The notes under the pieces were generated by a model, which saw only the letters and a list, made by a program, of their open reading frames with translations, did no database searches and was not told the origin of the DNA. This document shows, one piece after another, positions 1 through 7,299 of a DNA stretch of 22,783 nucleotides. The stretch spans positions 1 to 22,783 of the forward strand of contig CAYGBW010000058.1 of assembly GCA_964348185.1 (NCBI GenBank), written 5' to 3'. The translations under genes were made by a program, and so were the position numbers. This DNA comes from CAYGBW01 sp964348185. GTDB lineage: Bacteria > Desulfobacterota > BSN033 > WVXP01. Numbering within the stretch: the first letter of the stretch is position 1; the number at the start of each line of letters is the position of its first letter.

Positions 1-56
1 GCCTGCGACGAGACCTGTCGGCGAGCTCAGGTCGAGCCGCTCAGCCGAGTCGATTT

Positions 57-110
57 TGGTCATTTGATATTCGGATTTGTTTCGCATTTCGATATTCGAA
101 TTTCGGGTTT
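57..110. repeat. AT-rich TTCG-type intergenic repeat, copy A
   Basis: A stretch built from TATTCG/TTTCG units. Positions 68-84 read TATTCGGATTTGTTTCG, and the same 17-mer occurs on the opposite strand at 7076-7092. Preceding bases (GTCATT) also match. It looks like a dispersed intergenic repeat rather than coding sequence. The rest of 1-470 holds no gene I can recognise: the short ORF at 114-335 has no Shine-Dalgarno sequence and no family resemblance. Confidence 0.5.
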
Positions 111-410
111 AGAATGTCGGTTCTCAGGACACTGTGCGACCGTGTAAGTTATGCAAGCTATTATTGGGACACTACGCTAGGAGCCTGTTTTCATGAACGT
201 CATGACATCATGGACGGATTCATCGCCAGCATCACGGTGAACGCGTTGATGGGATGGCATCGCCTGTTCACACGAAACGTCAACAGAAGGGTGGAAAAGA
301 GCACCCGGAGGCGTCGGTTTCGGGTTGGTGATTAGGGAGAAAGGCGTAAAGCCCGAAAGGGCACGATTCTGATTGTCAGCCCGGGTTGAAAACGATCTAT
401 AAAGACCGGG

Positions 411-439
411 TTGATTGTGACGGGGGAAAACGGTATATA
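411..439 (+). promoter_or_regulatory. candidate sigma70 promoter for the acyl-CoA dehydrogenase/fab series
   Basis: TTGATT (411-416) and TATATA (434-439) are separated by 17 bp, about 30 bp upstream of the first gene of the series. The downstream ribosome binding site AGGAGGAGGAG lies at 454-464. Prediction from consensus only. Confidence 0.4.
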
Positions 440-470
440 GGGATAAGATCCATAGGAGGAGGAGTAACGA

Positions 471-1637
471 TTGGACTATTTTATTACCGAAGAACAAAAA
501 ATGATCCGGGATCTGGCGCGGAAGATCGCCCAAGAGAAGGTCATTCCTGTCCGAGCGGAACTGGACGAGAACGAGGAGTTCCCCACGGACATCATGAAGG
601 TGTGCGCTGATGCGGGTCTCTTCGGGGTTTGCATTCCGGAGGAGTACGGTGGATTCGGAGGGGGTGTTTTCGAGAATTGTCTGGCAGTGGAGGAGATGAC
701 CCGGGGATGTCTCGGCGTTGCCGTTAGCTATGCCGGCAGTAGTCTGGGCGCTTATCCGATCCTTGTTTATGGCAATGAAGATCAGAAGAAGAAGTATCTT
801 CCAGATATTGCCAGTGGGAAACGGCTGGCAGCCTTTGGATTGACTGAGGCGAACGCAGGAAGTGACGCGGGGGCCATTCAGACTACGGCGGTTCTGGATG
901 GGAATACGTATGTCCTCAACGGAACCAAGCAGTGGATCACCAATGGGGGTGAGGCCGAGATATACTCCATTATTGCCATGACAGACAGGAACAAGGGGCC
1001 ACGGGGAGCGAGCGCCTTCATCGTGGAGAAGGACACCCCTGGGTTTAGTTTCGGCAAAAAGGAGAATAAGATGGGGATCCGGGCATCTGCAACCCGGGAG
1101 TTGGTTTTTCAGGACTGCCGGATTCCAAAGGAAAACCTCATTTCCAGGGAAGGCATGGGCTTCATCATTACCATGAAGACCTTTGATAAGACTCGACCTG
1201 GTGTTGGGGCCCACGGAGTCGGTCTGGCCCAGGCAGCCCTAGATGAAGCTGCTCAATACGCCCGTGAGCGTGAGCAGTTTGGTCGAAAGATCATCTCCTT
1301 TCAAGCGATTCAGCATATGCTGGCGGACATGGCAACCCTTGTGGAGGCTGCGAGGGCCCTGGTTTATTCTGTCGCTCGCTTTATCGACACCAACCCAAAG
1401 GATTTCTCCAAAGTCTCGGGTATGGCCAAGCTTTTTCCCAGCGACGTGGCCATGAAGGTCAGCACGGATGCTGTACAGATCCTTGGAGGATACGGATACA
1501 TGAAAGAATACCCTGTGGAGAAGATGATGCGGGACGCCAAGATCCTTCAAATCTTTGAGGGAACCAATCAGATTCAGCGAAATGTGATTGGCCTGGCATT
1601 GAGCAAGGAATATGCGAGTCGGAGGCGATCACCGTGA
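471..1637 (+). CDS. acyl-CoA dehydrogenase, MCAD-like
   Basis: FAD-dependent dehydrogenase that should introduce the alpha-beta double bond into an acyl-CoA and pass electrons to ETF in the cytoplasm. The 388 residues are full length. The N-terminal helical domain is followed by the FAD/substrate segment LTEANAGSDAG (about 124-134) and WITNGG (155-160), then the MCAD-like TRPGVGAHGVGLAQAALDEA (about 241-260). The C-terminal IFEGTNQIQR (361-370) carries the catalytic base Glu363. Translation starts at a TTG 7 nt after a very strong AGGAGGAGGAG; no in-frame ATG lies near the expected N terminus. It heads the fatty-acid synthesis cluster and its stop abuts fabD (GTGA overlap if fabD uses its first GTG). 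Family is certain; chain length is not. Because it sits with acpP and fabF, an acyl-ACP substrate is possible but only an inference. Confidence 0.93.
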   Translation: MDYFITEEQKMIRDLARKIAQEKVIPVRAELDENEEFPTDIMKVCADAGLFGVCIPEEYGGFGGGVFENCLAVEEMTRGCLGVAVSYAGSSLGAYPILVYGNEDQKKKYLPDIASGKRLAAFGLTEANAGSDAGAIQTTAVLDGNTYVLNGTKQWITNGGEAEIYSIIAMTDRNKGPRGASAFIVEKDTPGFSFGKKENKMGIRASATRELVFQDCRIPKENLISREGMGFIITMKTFDKTRPGVGAHGVGLAQAALDEAAQYAREREQFGRKIISFQAIQHMLADMATLVEAARALVYSVARFIDTNPKDFSKVSGMAKLFPSDVAMKVSTDAVQILGGYGYMKEYPVEKMMRDAKILQIFEGTNQIQRNVIGLALSKEYASRRRSP

Positions 1638-1651
1638 CTAGGGAGGTAGGG

Positions 1652-2596
1652 ATGGAGGAAATGGCCTTTATCTTTCCCGGACAGGGGTCACAATACGTGG
1701 GAATGGGAAAGGACCTGTGTGAGAACTTCAAGGTGGCAAGAGAAACCTTTGAGGAGGCGGATGAAGCCCTTCAGGTCAAGATATCCCGTCTCTGTTTTGA
1801 GGGGCCTGAGACGGAACTCAAGTTGACGACCAATACCCAGCCTGCCATCCTAACGGTGAGTGTTTCTGCACTGAGAGTTGTCCAGTCAGAGACAAACCTA
1901 TCTCCAGCCCTCTTAGCCGGACACAGCCTGGGCGAGTACACCGCTCTTGTGGCAGGAGGGGCTCTCGACTTTGCTGAGGCGGTGAGAGCCGTCCGTGCCC
2001 GGGGACAGTTCATGCAGGAGGCAGTTCCAGTGGGAGAAGGGGCGGTTGGTGCGATATTGGGGTTAGATGAGGCCACCGTGGATTCGATCTGCAAAGAGAC
2101 CGCCCAGGGCGAGGTCCTCACACCGGCAAATTACAACTGCCCGGGGCAGATTGTTATATCGGGGAATTCAGGGGCGGTCACGAGGGCCGTCAAACTGGCC
2201 AAAGAAAAGGGTGCCAAGCGGGCTATCCTGCTACCTGTGAGTGCTCCAGTCCATTCTCCCCTCATGGAGCCGGCCGGAAGGCGGCTCGAAGAAGTTCTGC
2301 AGCGCATGGCCATAAGAGATCTCCAGATTCCAGTTGTGGCCAATGTGGACGCACAGCCGAACACCTCCCGGGAGCGGGTCGTGGGGCTTCTGATCCAGCA
2401 GGTGAGTGCACCGGTGCGCTGGGAGGAATCCGTGCAAACCATGTTTTCCCGGGCCATTCGGACGTTTTTGGAGGTGGGGCCTGGAAAGGTCCTGCTCGGA
2501 CTCATGAGGCGGATGGATGGCGGGGCCTGCCTCGCCAACGTGGAGGATACGGAGAGTTTGAAAAGGACAAAATCGATCATGGAAGGGGCTACGTAA
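1652..2596 (+). CDS. fabD: malonyl-CoA:ACP transacylase
   Basis: Transfers malonyl from CoA to acyl carrier protein, supplying the extender for FabF in cytoplasmic type II fatty-acid synthesis. The protein is 314 residues from this ATG. FPGQGSQ (8-14) and GHSLGE (90-95) are present. With this start the nucleophile is Ser92, the substrate arginine Arg117 and the catalytic histidine His201, the same numbers as in E. coli FabD, which favours ATG 1652 (behind GGGAGG at 1641-1646). Two other starts are possible: GTG 1634, overlapping the previous stop by 4 nt, and ATG 1661. The stop is one nucleotide before fabG, so the two are likely translated together. Normal in every respect; no fabH or plsX lies beside it in this window. 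Confidence 0.96.
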   Translation: MEEMAFIFPGQGSQYVGMGKDLCENFKVARETFEEADEALQVKISRLCFEGPETELKLTTNTQPAILTVSVSALRVVQSETNLSPALLAGHSLGEYTALVAGGALDFAEAVRAVRARGQFMQEAVPVGEGAVGAILGLDEATVDSICKETAQGEVLTPANYNCPGQIVISGNSGAVTRAVKLAKEKGAKRAILLPVSAPVHSPLMEPAGRRLEEVLQRMAIRDLQIPVVANVDAQPNTSRERVVGLLIQQVSAPVRWEESVQTMFSRAIRTFLEVGPGKVLLGLMRRMDGGACLANVEDTESLKRTKSIMEGAT

Positions 2597-2597
2597 G

Positions 2598-3338
2598 ATG
2601 GAGCTTTTGGGAAAAGTGGCTCTAGTCACAGGAGGGGCCCAGGGGATTGGGCGCGCCGTGGCGCTGATGCTCGCGAAAAATGGCGCTGATGTGGCGATTT
2701 CAGACATCAATCTGGAGATGGCCCGAAGGACCGCTGACGAGATAGAGAAGATGGGGAGACGGACGTTGGCGGTTGAGGCCAATGTGGCCCGGTTCGAAGA
2801 TGGGGAGAGAATGGTCCGGGAGACCGAGGAGGCTCTTGGCCGGATCGACATTCTGGTCAACAATGCCGGCATTACTCGAGATAAACTGATGCTTCGCATG
2901 TCGGAGGAAGAATGGGACATGGTTCTCGACATCAACCTTAAGGGTGCCTTTAACTGCACCAGAGCGGCCGTTCGTTCCATGGCTAAACAGAGGAGCGGCA
3001 GAATTGTCAATATTGCGTCGGTTGTTGGTCTGATGGGAAACGCTGGTCAGGCAAACTATGCCGCCTCAAAGGCGGGACTCATTGGATTGACAAAGTCGGT
3101 TGCCCGTGAATTCGCTTCCAGGGGAATAACCGTCAATGCCGTTGCACCGGGCTACATCGACACTCCCATGACCCAGGCCCTCCCGGAAAAGGTCAAGGAG
3201 GAGTTGAAAAGGCTGATCCCTCTGGATCGGCTGGGAACGCCCGAGGATGTTGCCAACGCCGTGTTCTTCTTGGTAACAGGGGGTTCCGATTACGTGACTG
3301 GACAGGTCCTTCAGGTCAATGGAGGACTCTACATGTAG
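2598..3338 (+). CDS. fabG: 3-oxoacyl-ACP reductase (SDR family)
   Basis: Reduces 3-oxoacyl-ACP to 3-hydroxyacyl-ACP in the elongation cycle. Classical short-chain dehydrogenase of 246 residues: cofactor loop TGGAQGIG (11-18), NNAG (88-91), and the catalytic set Asn113, Ser141, Tyr154, Lys158 (NYAASK). The C-terminal PGYIDTPMT and GGSDYVTGQVLQVNGG segments are typical. Residue 36, at the end of beta strand 2 (VAISD), is acidic; in SDRs this usually favours NADH over NADPH, whereas many FabG proteins have a basic residue in this region. It starts one base after the fabD stop and is followed by a 166-bp gap before acpP. Confidence 0.95.
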   Translation: MELLGKVALVTGGAQGIGRAVALMLAKNGADVAISDINLEMARRTADEIEKMGRRTLAVEANVARFEDGERMVRETEEALGRIDILVNNAGITRDKLMLRMSEEEWDMVLDINLKGAFNCTRAAVRSMAKQRSGRIVNIASVVGLMGNAGQANYAASKAGLIGLTKSVAREFASRGITVNAVAPGYIDTPMTQALPEKVKEELKRLIPLDRLGTPEDVANAVFFLVTGGSDYVTGQVLQVNGGLYM

Positions 3339-3504
3339 CATTCAACCGTCAGTTGCCAGGGGGCTTCGAAGTCGGCTCGCGGTGGCAAAAGATCGGCAGA
3401 GATTGGCAAGGGCCTCACTTTCATGTTAAAGATAGTTGCGAGGGAGTGGGGTCCAGAAGAGAGACAAAGGGCGGAGGATTTCAGGTGAAGGAGGTAAAGG
3501 CTAT

Positions 3505-3735
3505 ATGGATATTGAAGCACGGGTAAAGGAGATTATCGTGGAGCAGTTAGGCGTTAGCGAGAGCGAGGTTGTCCCCGAGGCGAAGTTCATCGATGATTTG
3601 GGAGCGGACTCCTTGGATCTGGTTGAACTCGTCATGGCCCTAGAGGAAGAGTACGGGACTGAGATCTCTGATGAGGAAGCTGAGAAGATCCTTACGGTCG
3701 GTGACGCCTTCAACTACATTAAGTCCCATCAGTAG
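3505..3735 (+). CDS. acpP: acyl carrier protein
   Basis: Carries growing acyl chains as thioesters on a phosphopantetheine arm. The 76-residue acidic four-helix protein has the attachment motif DLGADSLDLVEL with the modified serine at position 36. ATG 3505 follows GGAGG at 3490-3494; an in-frame upstream start at 3436 would add a 23-residue basic tail unlike any ACP and is rejected. It sits between fabG and fabF as in most bacteria. The 166-bp upstream gap could hold an extra promoter, as acpP usually needs high expression, but I see no convincing one. Confidence 0.97.
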   Translation: MDIEARVKEIIVEQLGVSESEVVPEAKFIDDLGADSLDLVELVMALEEEYGTEISDEEAEKILTVGDAFNYIKSHQ

Positions 3736-3844
3736 GCTTCACTGTGGAGATCTTCTATATCATGAAACGTCCTCGATGAGAAAGAGCAGGAATCCTTCGG
3801 TCCGGCCCAGGGAAAAGGAAAAACAGGTGACAGGAGGTCAGACC

Positions 3845-5089
3845 TTGAAGAGAAGAGTTGTGGCAACAGGTTTGGGGGCCATTGTCCCCACGGGCAATAC
3901 GGTGGAAACCGCCTGGAAAAACGTCTGTGAGGGACGTTCAGGTGTCGGCAGAATTACCCGGTTCGATGCCGGGGAGCTTCAGACCCAGATCGCCGGAGAA
4001 GTCAAGGGGTTCGACCCAGAGGTCCATGTAGGGAAAAAAGATGTCAAGAAGATGGATCTCTTCATCCATTTTGCCATTGCAGCGGCGGAGATGGCTGTCA
4101 AAGATGCGGGGCTGGAGATTGGTGAGGAGAACGGCCATCGGGTTGGAGTGATCGTTGGGACAGGCCTGGGCGGGCTTCCCTCCCTTGAGAAATATCACCA
4201 GATTCTTTTAGAACGGGGCCCGAGTCGCCTCAGCCCGTTTTTCATCCCCATGTTGATCGCCAATATGGCAGCAGGCCAGATCGCCATTCGGTTTGGAGCC
4301 AAGGGGCCTAACAGCTGTGTTGTCACCGCGTGCGCCACCGGTGCCCACTCTATCGGGGATTCCATGCGAGCCATCCAATACGGTGATGCCGACGTCGTCA
4401 TTGCCGGCGGAACCGAGGCCAATCTGACACCCCTGTGCGTCGCCGGGTTCAGTGTCATGAAGGCCCTGTCAGTTCGAAATGACGAACCTGAAAGGGCGAG
4501 CCGCCCCTTTGATCGGGATCGAGACGGTTTCGTGGTGGCCGAGGGGGCCGGCATTGTTATCCTTGAGGAACTTGAATTTGCCAAGAAGCGGGGAGCGCCC
4601 CAGATCTATGCCGAATTGATCGGGTATGGATACAACGGGGATGCTTATCACATGACTGCCCCAGCTCCTCAAGGCGACGGGGCGGCTCGGTGCATGGAGA
4701 TGGCCCTGGCAGATGCCCGAATAGCTCCGGAGCAGATCGGCTATATCAACGCCCATGGCACATCAACCTATCTGAACGACATCACCGAGACTCAGGCGAT
4801 TAAGCGCGTCTTTGATAGCCACGCAAAACAGATACCCATCAGCTCAACCAAATCCATGACGGGCCATCTTCTGGGAGCCGCCGGAAGCGTGGAGGCCATT
4901 TTTTCAATACTGAGCATCCGAGACGGAATCATTCCTCCTACGATCAATCTGGAGAATCCAGACCCTGAGTGTGATCTCGACTACGTTCCTCAAGAGGCCA
5001 GAGAGGCGAAGCTCACCTTCACCCTGTCCAATGCCTTCGGCTTCGGTGGCTCTAATGCCACATTGGTATTCCGACGTTTCGATGGCTAG
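3845..5089 (+). CDS. fabF: 3-oxoacyl-ACP synthase II (KAS II)
   Basis: Condenses malonyl-ACP with acyl-ACP in the elongation step. From TTG 3845 the protein is 414 residues, the usual FabF length. The start is chosen because AGGAGG lies 7 nt upstream (3832-3837) and the N terminus MKRRVVATGLGAIVPTGN matches the family; the open frame upstream is non-coding. The active site is complete: nucleophile Cys163 (TACATGAHSI), His304 (INAHGTST), Lys336 and His341 (KSMTGHLLGAAG), and the C-terminal NAFGFGGSNATL loop. Third condensation-cycle gene after fabD and fabG. fabH, fabZ and an enoyl-ACP reductase are not in the window. Confidence 0.96.
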   Translation: MKRRVVATGLGAIVPTGNTVETAWKNVCEGRSGVGRITRFDAGELQTQIAGEVKGFDPEVHVGKKDVKKMDLFIHFAIAAAEMAVKDAGLEIGEENGHRVGVIVGTGLGGLPSLEKYHQILLERGPSRLSPFFIPMLIANMAAGQIAIRFGAKGPNSCVVTACATGAHSIGDSMRAIQYGDADVVIAGGTEANLTPLCVAGFSVMKALSVRNDEPERASRPFDRDRDGFVVAEGAGIVILEELEFAKKRGAPQIYAELIGYGYNGDAYHMTAPAPQGDGAARCMEMALADARIAPEQIGYINAHGTSTYLNDITETQAIKRVFDSHAKQIPISSTKSMTGHLLGAAGSVEAIFSILSIRDGIIPPTINLENPDPECDLDYVPQEAREAKLTFTLSNAFGFGGSNATLVFRRFDG

Positions 5090-5225
5090 CCCCCCAGAGG
5101 GTCTTTGGCTGCTGAACATGCCACCTTCCCAAGAAAAGAGAACTTCGCTGATGGCGATCCGCGACGAGGATGAGCCCTTCCAGGAGACAGCACCCCGAAG
5201 TCCGAGGGATGAGGAGACCGTTACG

Positions 5226-5699
5226 ATGGGAGAAACGGCGTCCCGTCTGTCCTGGGATGAATACTTCATGGAAATTACCAAGCTCGTCGCGAGACGGGCG
5301 ACCTGTTTGCGGCGACAGGTGGGAGCCATTCTCGTAAGGGACAAGAAGATTCTTGCTACTGGATATAATGGGGCGCCAACCGGGCTAGACCATTGTTTGG
5401 ACGTTGGTTGTTTGCGACAGGAGCGAAACATCCCCTCCGGTGAGCGACACGAGCTGTGCCGGGGCCTCCATGCAGAACAGAATGCCATCATTCAGGCAGC
5501 CTACCATGGGGTGAGCATCCGGGGTTCGACCCTGTTCTGTACCAACCTGCCGTGTTCGATCTGCACAAAAATGATCATCAATGCGGGGATCACGAAAGTT
5601 GTCTACCTGGACGGCTATGCCGACTCGCTCTCTCGGGATCTGATTGCGAAGTCCGGAGTGAGAGTGGTAAAATTCAGTAAATTGGGGAAAAGGCTATGA
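5226..5699 (+). CDS. dCMP deaminase-like zinc deaminase
   Basis: Cytidine/deoxycytidylate deaminase family; most likely converts dCMP to dUMP for thymidylate synthesis. It has 157 residues from ATG 5226 (AGGAG at 5212-5216). Zinc and catalytic residues are visible: HAE at 82-84 and PCSIC at 109-113 (Cys110, Cys113). The GYNGAP loop and the LDHCLDVGC...CRGLHAEQNAI arrangement are typical of bacterial dCMP (ComEB-like) deaminases. It is not RibD: there is no reductase domain and the substrate loop differs. An in-frame ATG at 5118 would add 36 charged residues but lacks a ribosome binding site. The stop overlaps the nrdR start (ATGA), so the two dNTP-related genes are translationally coupled. 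Confidence 0.88.
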   Translation: MGETASRLSWDEYFMEITKLVARRATCLRRQVGAILVRDKKILATGYNGAPTGLDHCLDVGCLRQERNIPSGERHELCRGLHAEQNAIIQAAYHGVSIRGSTLFCTNLPCSICTKMIINAGITKVVYLDGYADSLSRDLIAKSGVRVVKFSKLGKRL

Positions 5700-6160
5700 A
5701 GTGCCCCTTTTGTGGCCATACGGAAAGCCGGGTTGTCGATTCCAGAATAAGTCGAGATGCTGAAAGCATTCGGCGCCGTAGAGAGTGCCTGAAGTGTAGA
5801 AAACGTTTCACCACGTCAGAACGGGGGGAGGAGACCCTCCCTCTGGTCGTCAAGAAAGATGGTCGGCGAGAGTCCTTTGACCGTCAGAAGATCCTCAATG
5901 GTCTGAAGAAGGCCTGCGAGAAGCGCCCGATTAGCGTCGATGTGTTGGAAAAGATTGTCAGCCGGATTGAGCAAGGCCTCATTGAGAGCGGTGAGCGGGA
6001 GGTGAAGAGTTCCGTTGTCGGGGAAAAGGTTGTGGAGGAACTCTACAACCTTGACGGGATTGCTTACGTGAGGTTTGCGTCAGTCTATCGTCAATTCAAA
6101 GATATCAACCAGTTCATGAAGGAGTTAAAAGATCTTCTCGCCCATGGAGAGGGAGGGTGA
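5696..6160 (+). CDS. nrdR: transcriptional repressor NrdR
   Basis: Nucleotide-sensing repressor of ribonucleotide reductase genes. The 154-residue protein starts with a zinc ribbon (CPFC at 3-6, CLKC at 31-34) with the family signature VVDSRISRDAESIRRRREC. An ATP-cone follows from about residue 49 (LPLVVKKDGRRESFDRQKIL). Length and both domains are standard. It overlaps the deaminase gene by 4 nt, linking dNTP sensing with dCMP use. I see no NrdR box pair in its own upstream DNA, which is coding sequence. Confidence 0.97.
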   Translation: MKCPFCGHTESRVVDSRISRDAESIRRRRECLKCRKRFTTSERGEETLPLVVKKDGRRESFDRQKILNGLKKACEKRPISVDVLEKIVSRIEQGLIESGEREVKSSVVGEKVVEELYNLDGIAYVRFASVYRQFKDINQFMKELKDLLAHGEGG

Positions 6161-6218
6161 CACCCTGAGGGTACGTTCTTTCCATTTGAGTGGACCATTG
6201 GGTCAGGGGAGATTCTTC

Positions 6219-6237
6219 GCCACCCGAAAAGGGTGGC
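6219..6237 (+). other. small GC-rich hairpin in the nrdR-ribE gap
   Basis: GCCACCC (6219-6225), loop GAAAA, GGGTGGC (6231-6237): a perfect 7-bp stem. No T run follows, so it is not a standard intrinsic terminator. The 191-bp gap (6161-6351) has no recognisable coding sequence and does not show the conserved FMN-riboswitch segments. Confidence 0.4.
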
Positions 6238-6351
6238 TCAGATTGATGATGCTCTTCTGTTGTCACTCTGTAAGGAACTGAAGTGTGCCAATCCCATGCA
6301 TGAAAGGATACGTCGCCCCTATGATGAAGAATCAGGAAAGGGGGGAGAAGG

Positions 6352-6987
6352 ATGTTTACGGGGATCGTTGAGAAAGTGGGAAGGGTGACCGCCCTCGAGA
6401 GACACGGCAGGGAGGGAGTCCTTCGGATCGATGGGGGGTGGGATTTGACAGAGATCGCCCTCGGTGATAGTATCTGTATCAATGGAGTCTGCCTGACGGT
6501 GTCTTCTCTAGAGGATACGACTTTCGGAGTGGACGTGTCAGCAGAAACGCTCAGCCGGACAAATCTGGGCGAGATGGGGGTGGGAGAACCCGTCAACCTG
6601 GAAAGAGCACTGCGCCTGTGCGACCGGTTGGGGGGCCATCTGGTCATGGGCCATGTGGACGGGACGGGGACGGTCCATGACATCCTGAGGGAGGGAGATT
6701 CCTTTCGGTTTGACTTTGAGGTTTCCGAGGAGATTTCCCGTACCCTTGTGGAAAAAGGCTCGGTCGCTGTTGACGGCACCAGTCTCACGGTAAGCGGATT
6801 GGATAGGCGTTCCTTTCAAGTCTACGTGATCCCTTACACCCTTGCAGGGACCACTCTCAAACTGAGAAGGCCCGGTGATCACGTCAACATCGAAACCGAT
6901 ATCATCGGGAAGTATGTGGAAAAGATTCTGTCAGCTCCGCGGGAGGGACTTACCCTTGAGACCCTGATCAAGAGCGGCTTCTTGTAA
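6352..6987 (+). CDS. ribE: riboflavin synthase, alpha chain
   Basis: Dismutates two 6,7-dimethyl-8-ribityllumazine molecules to riboflavin and the pyrimidinedione that RibH reuses. The 211 residues form two lumazine-binding barrels: MFTGIVEKVG at the start and the second repeat from about residue 98 after GGHLVMGHVDGTG. The ATG follows GGGGGGAGAAGG. It is followed by ribBA and ribH but separated from ribBA by 312 bp. The deaminase/reductase gene ribD, often just upstream in related clusters, is absent here. Gene naming varies (ribC in E. coli, ribE in many genomes). Confidence 0.95.
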   Translation: MFTGIVEKVGRVTALERHGREGVLRIDGGWDLTEIALGDSICINGVCLTVSSLEDTTFGVDVSAETLSRTNLGEMGVGEPVNLERALRLCDRLGGHLVMGHVDGTGTVHDILREGDSFRFDFEVSEEISRTLVEKGSVAVDGTSLTVSGLDRRSFQVYVIPYTLAGTTLKLRRPGDHVNIETDIIGKYVEKILSAPREGLTLETLIKSGFL

Positions 6988-7061
6988 GGGGTGAAACGAG
7001 TGGGTTGGACCATTGGAGGAGAGGAGAGCCTCACTCGCTCCCGGGTTGATGGATTCGACTA

Positions 7062-7240
7062 ATAAATTTGAAATTCGAAACAAATCCGAATAGGCAATGA
7101 CAAAAACTCAAAAGAGACTCCTGATTCCTACCTGATCCGAACAAGCTGTGCAAACGAAATCGTCCCAAGGGCCAAAGGACTTGTGTTTTGAGCATGTGTG
7201 AATCGGTATTTGTTTCGGACTTCGGATTTGCGGTTGAGGC
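7062..7240. repeat. TTCG-type repeats B and C in the ribE-ribBA gap
   Basis: The 312-bp gap 6988-7299 holds two AT-rich repeat blocks. Block B at 7076-7092 is the reverse complement of the 17-mer TATTCGGATTTGTTTCG found at 68-84. Block C around 7207-7235 reads TATTTGTTTCGGA and TTCGGATTTG on the plus strand. The rest of the gap shows no gene, no FMN riboswitch and no confident promoter. Confidence 0.5.
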
Positions 7241-7299
7241 CAGACTGTCAAATCAGCGTCTTCGGATCGTTGAGTCCTCAAAAGGAGAGTGACGGAAAC

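Noticed and set aside
114..335. 73-residue plus-strand ORF near the window start
   Set aside because: No ribosome binding site, no recognisable family, begins inside an AT-rich repeat.
177..1214. 345-residue minus-strand ORF
   Set aside because: It overlaps the acyl-CoA dehydrogenase on the opposite strand, has no family motif, and is a shadow of codon bias.
6161..6351. FMN riboswitch before ribE
   Set aside because: The conserved GGGTGAAATTCCC and ACCGGCGGT-type segments are not present; only a simple 7-bp hairpin is seen. The same is true of the gap before ribBA.
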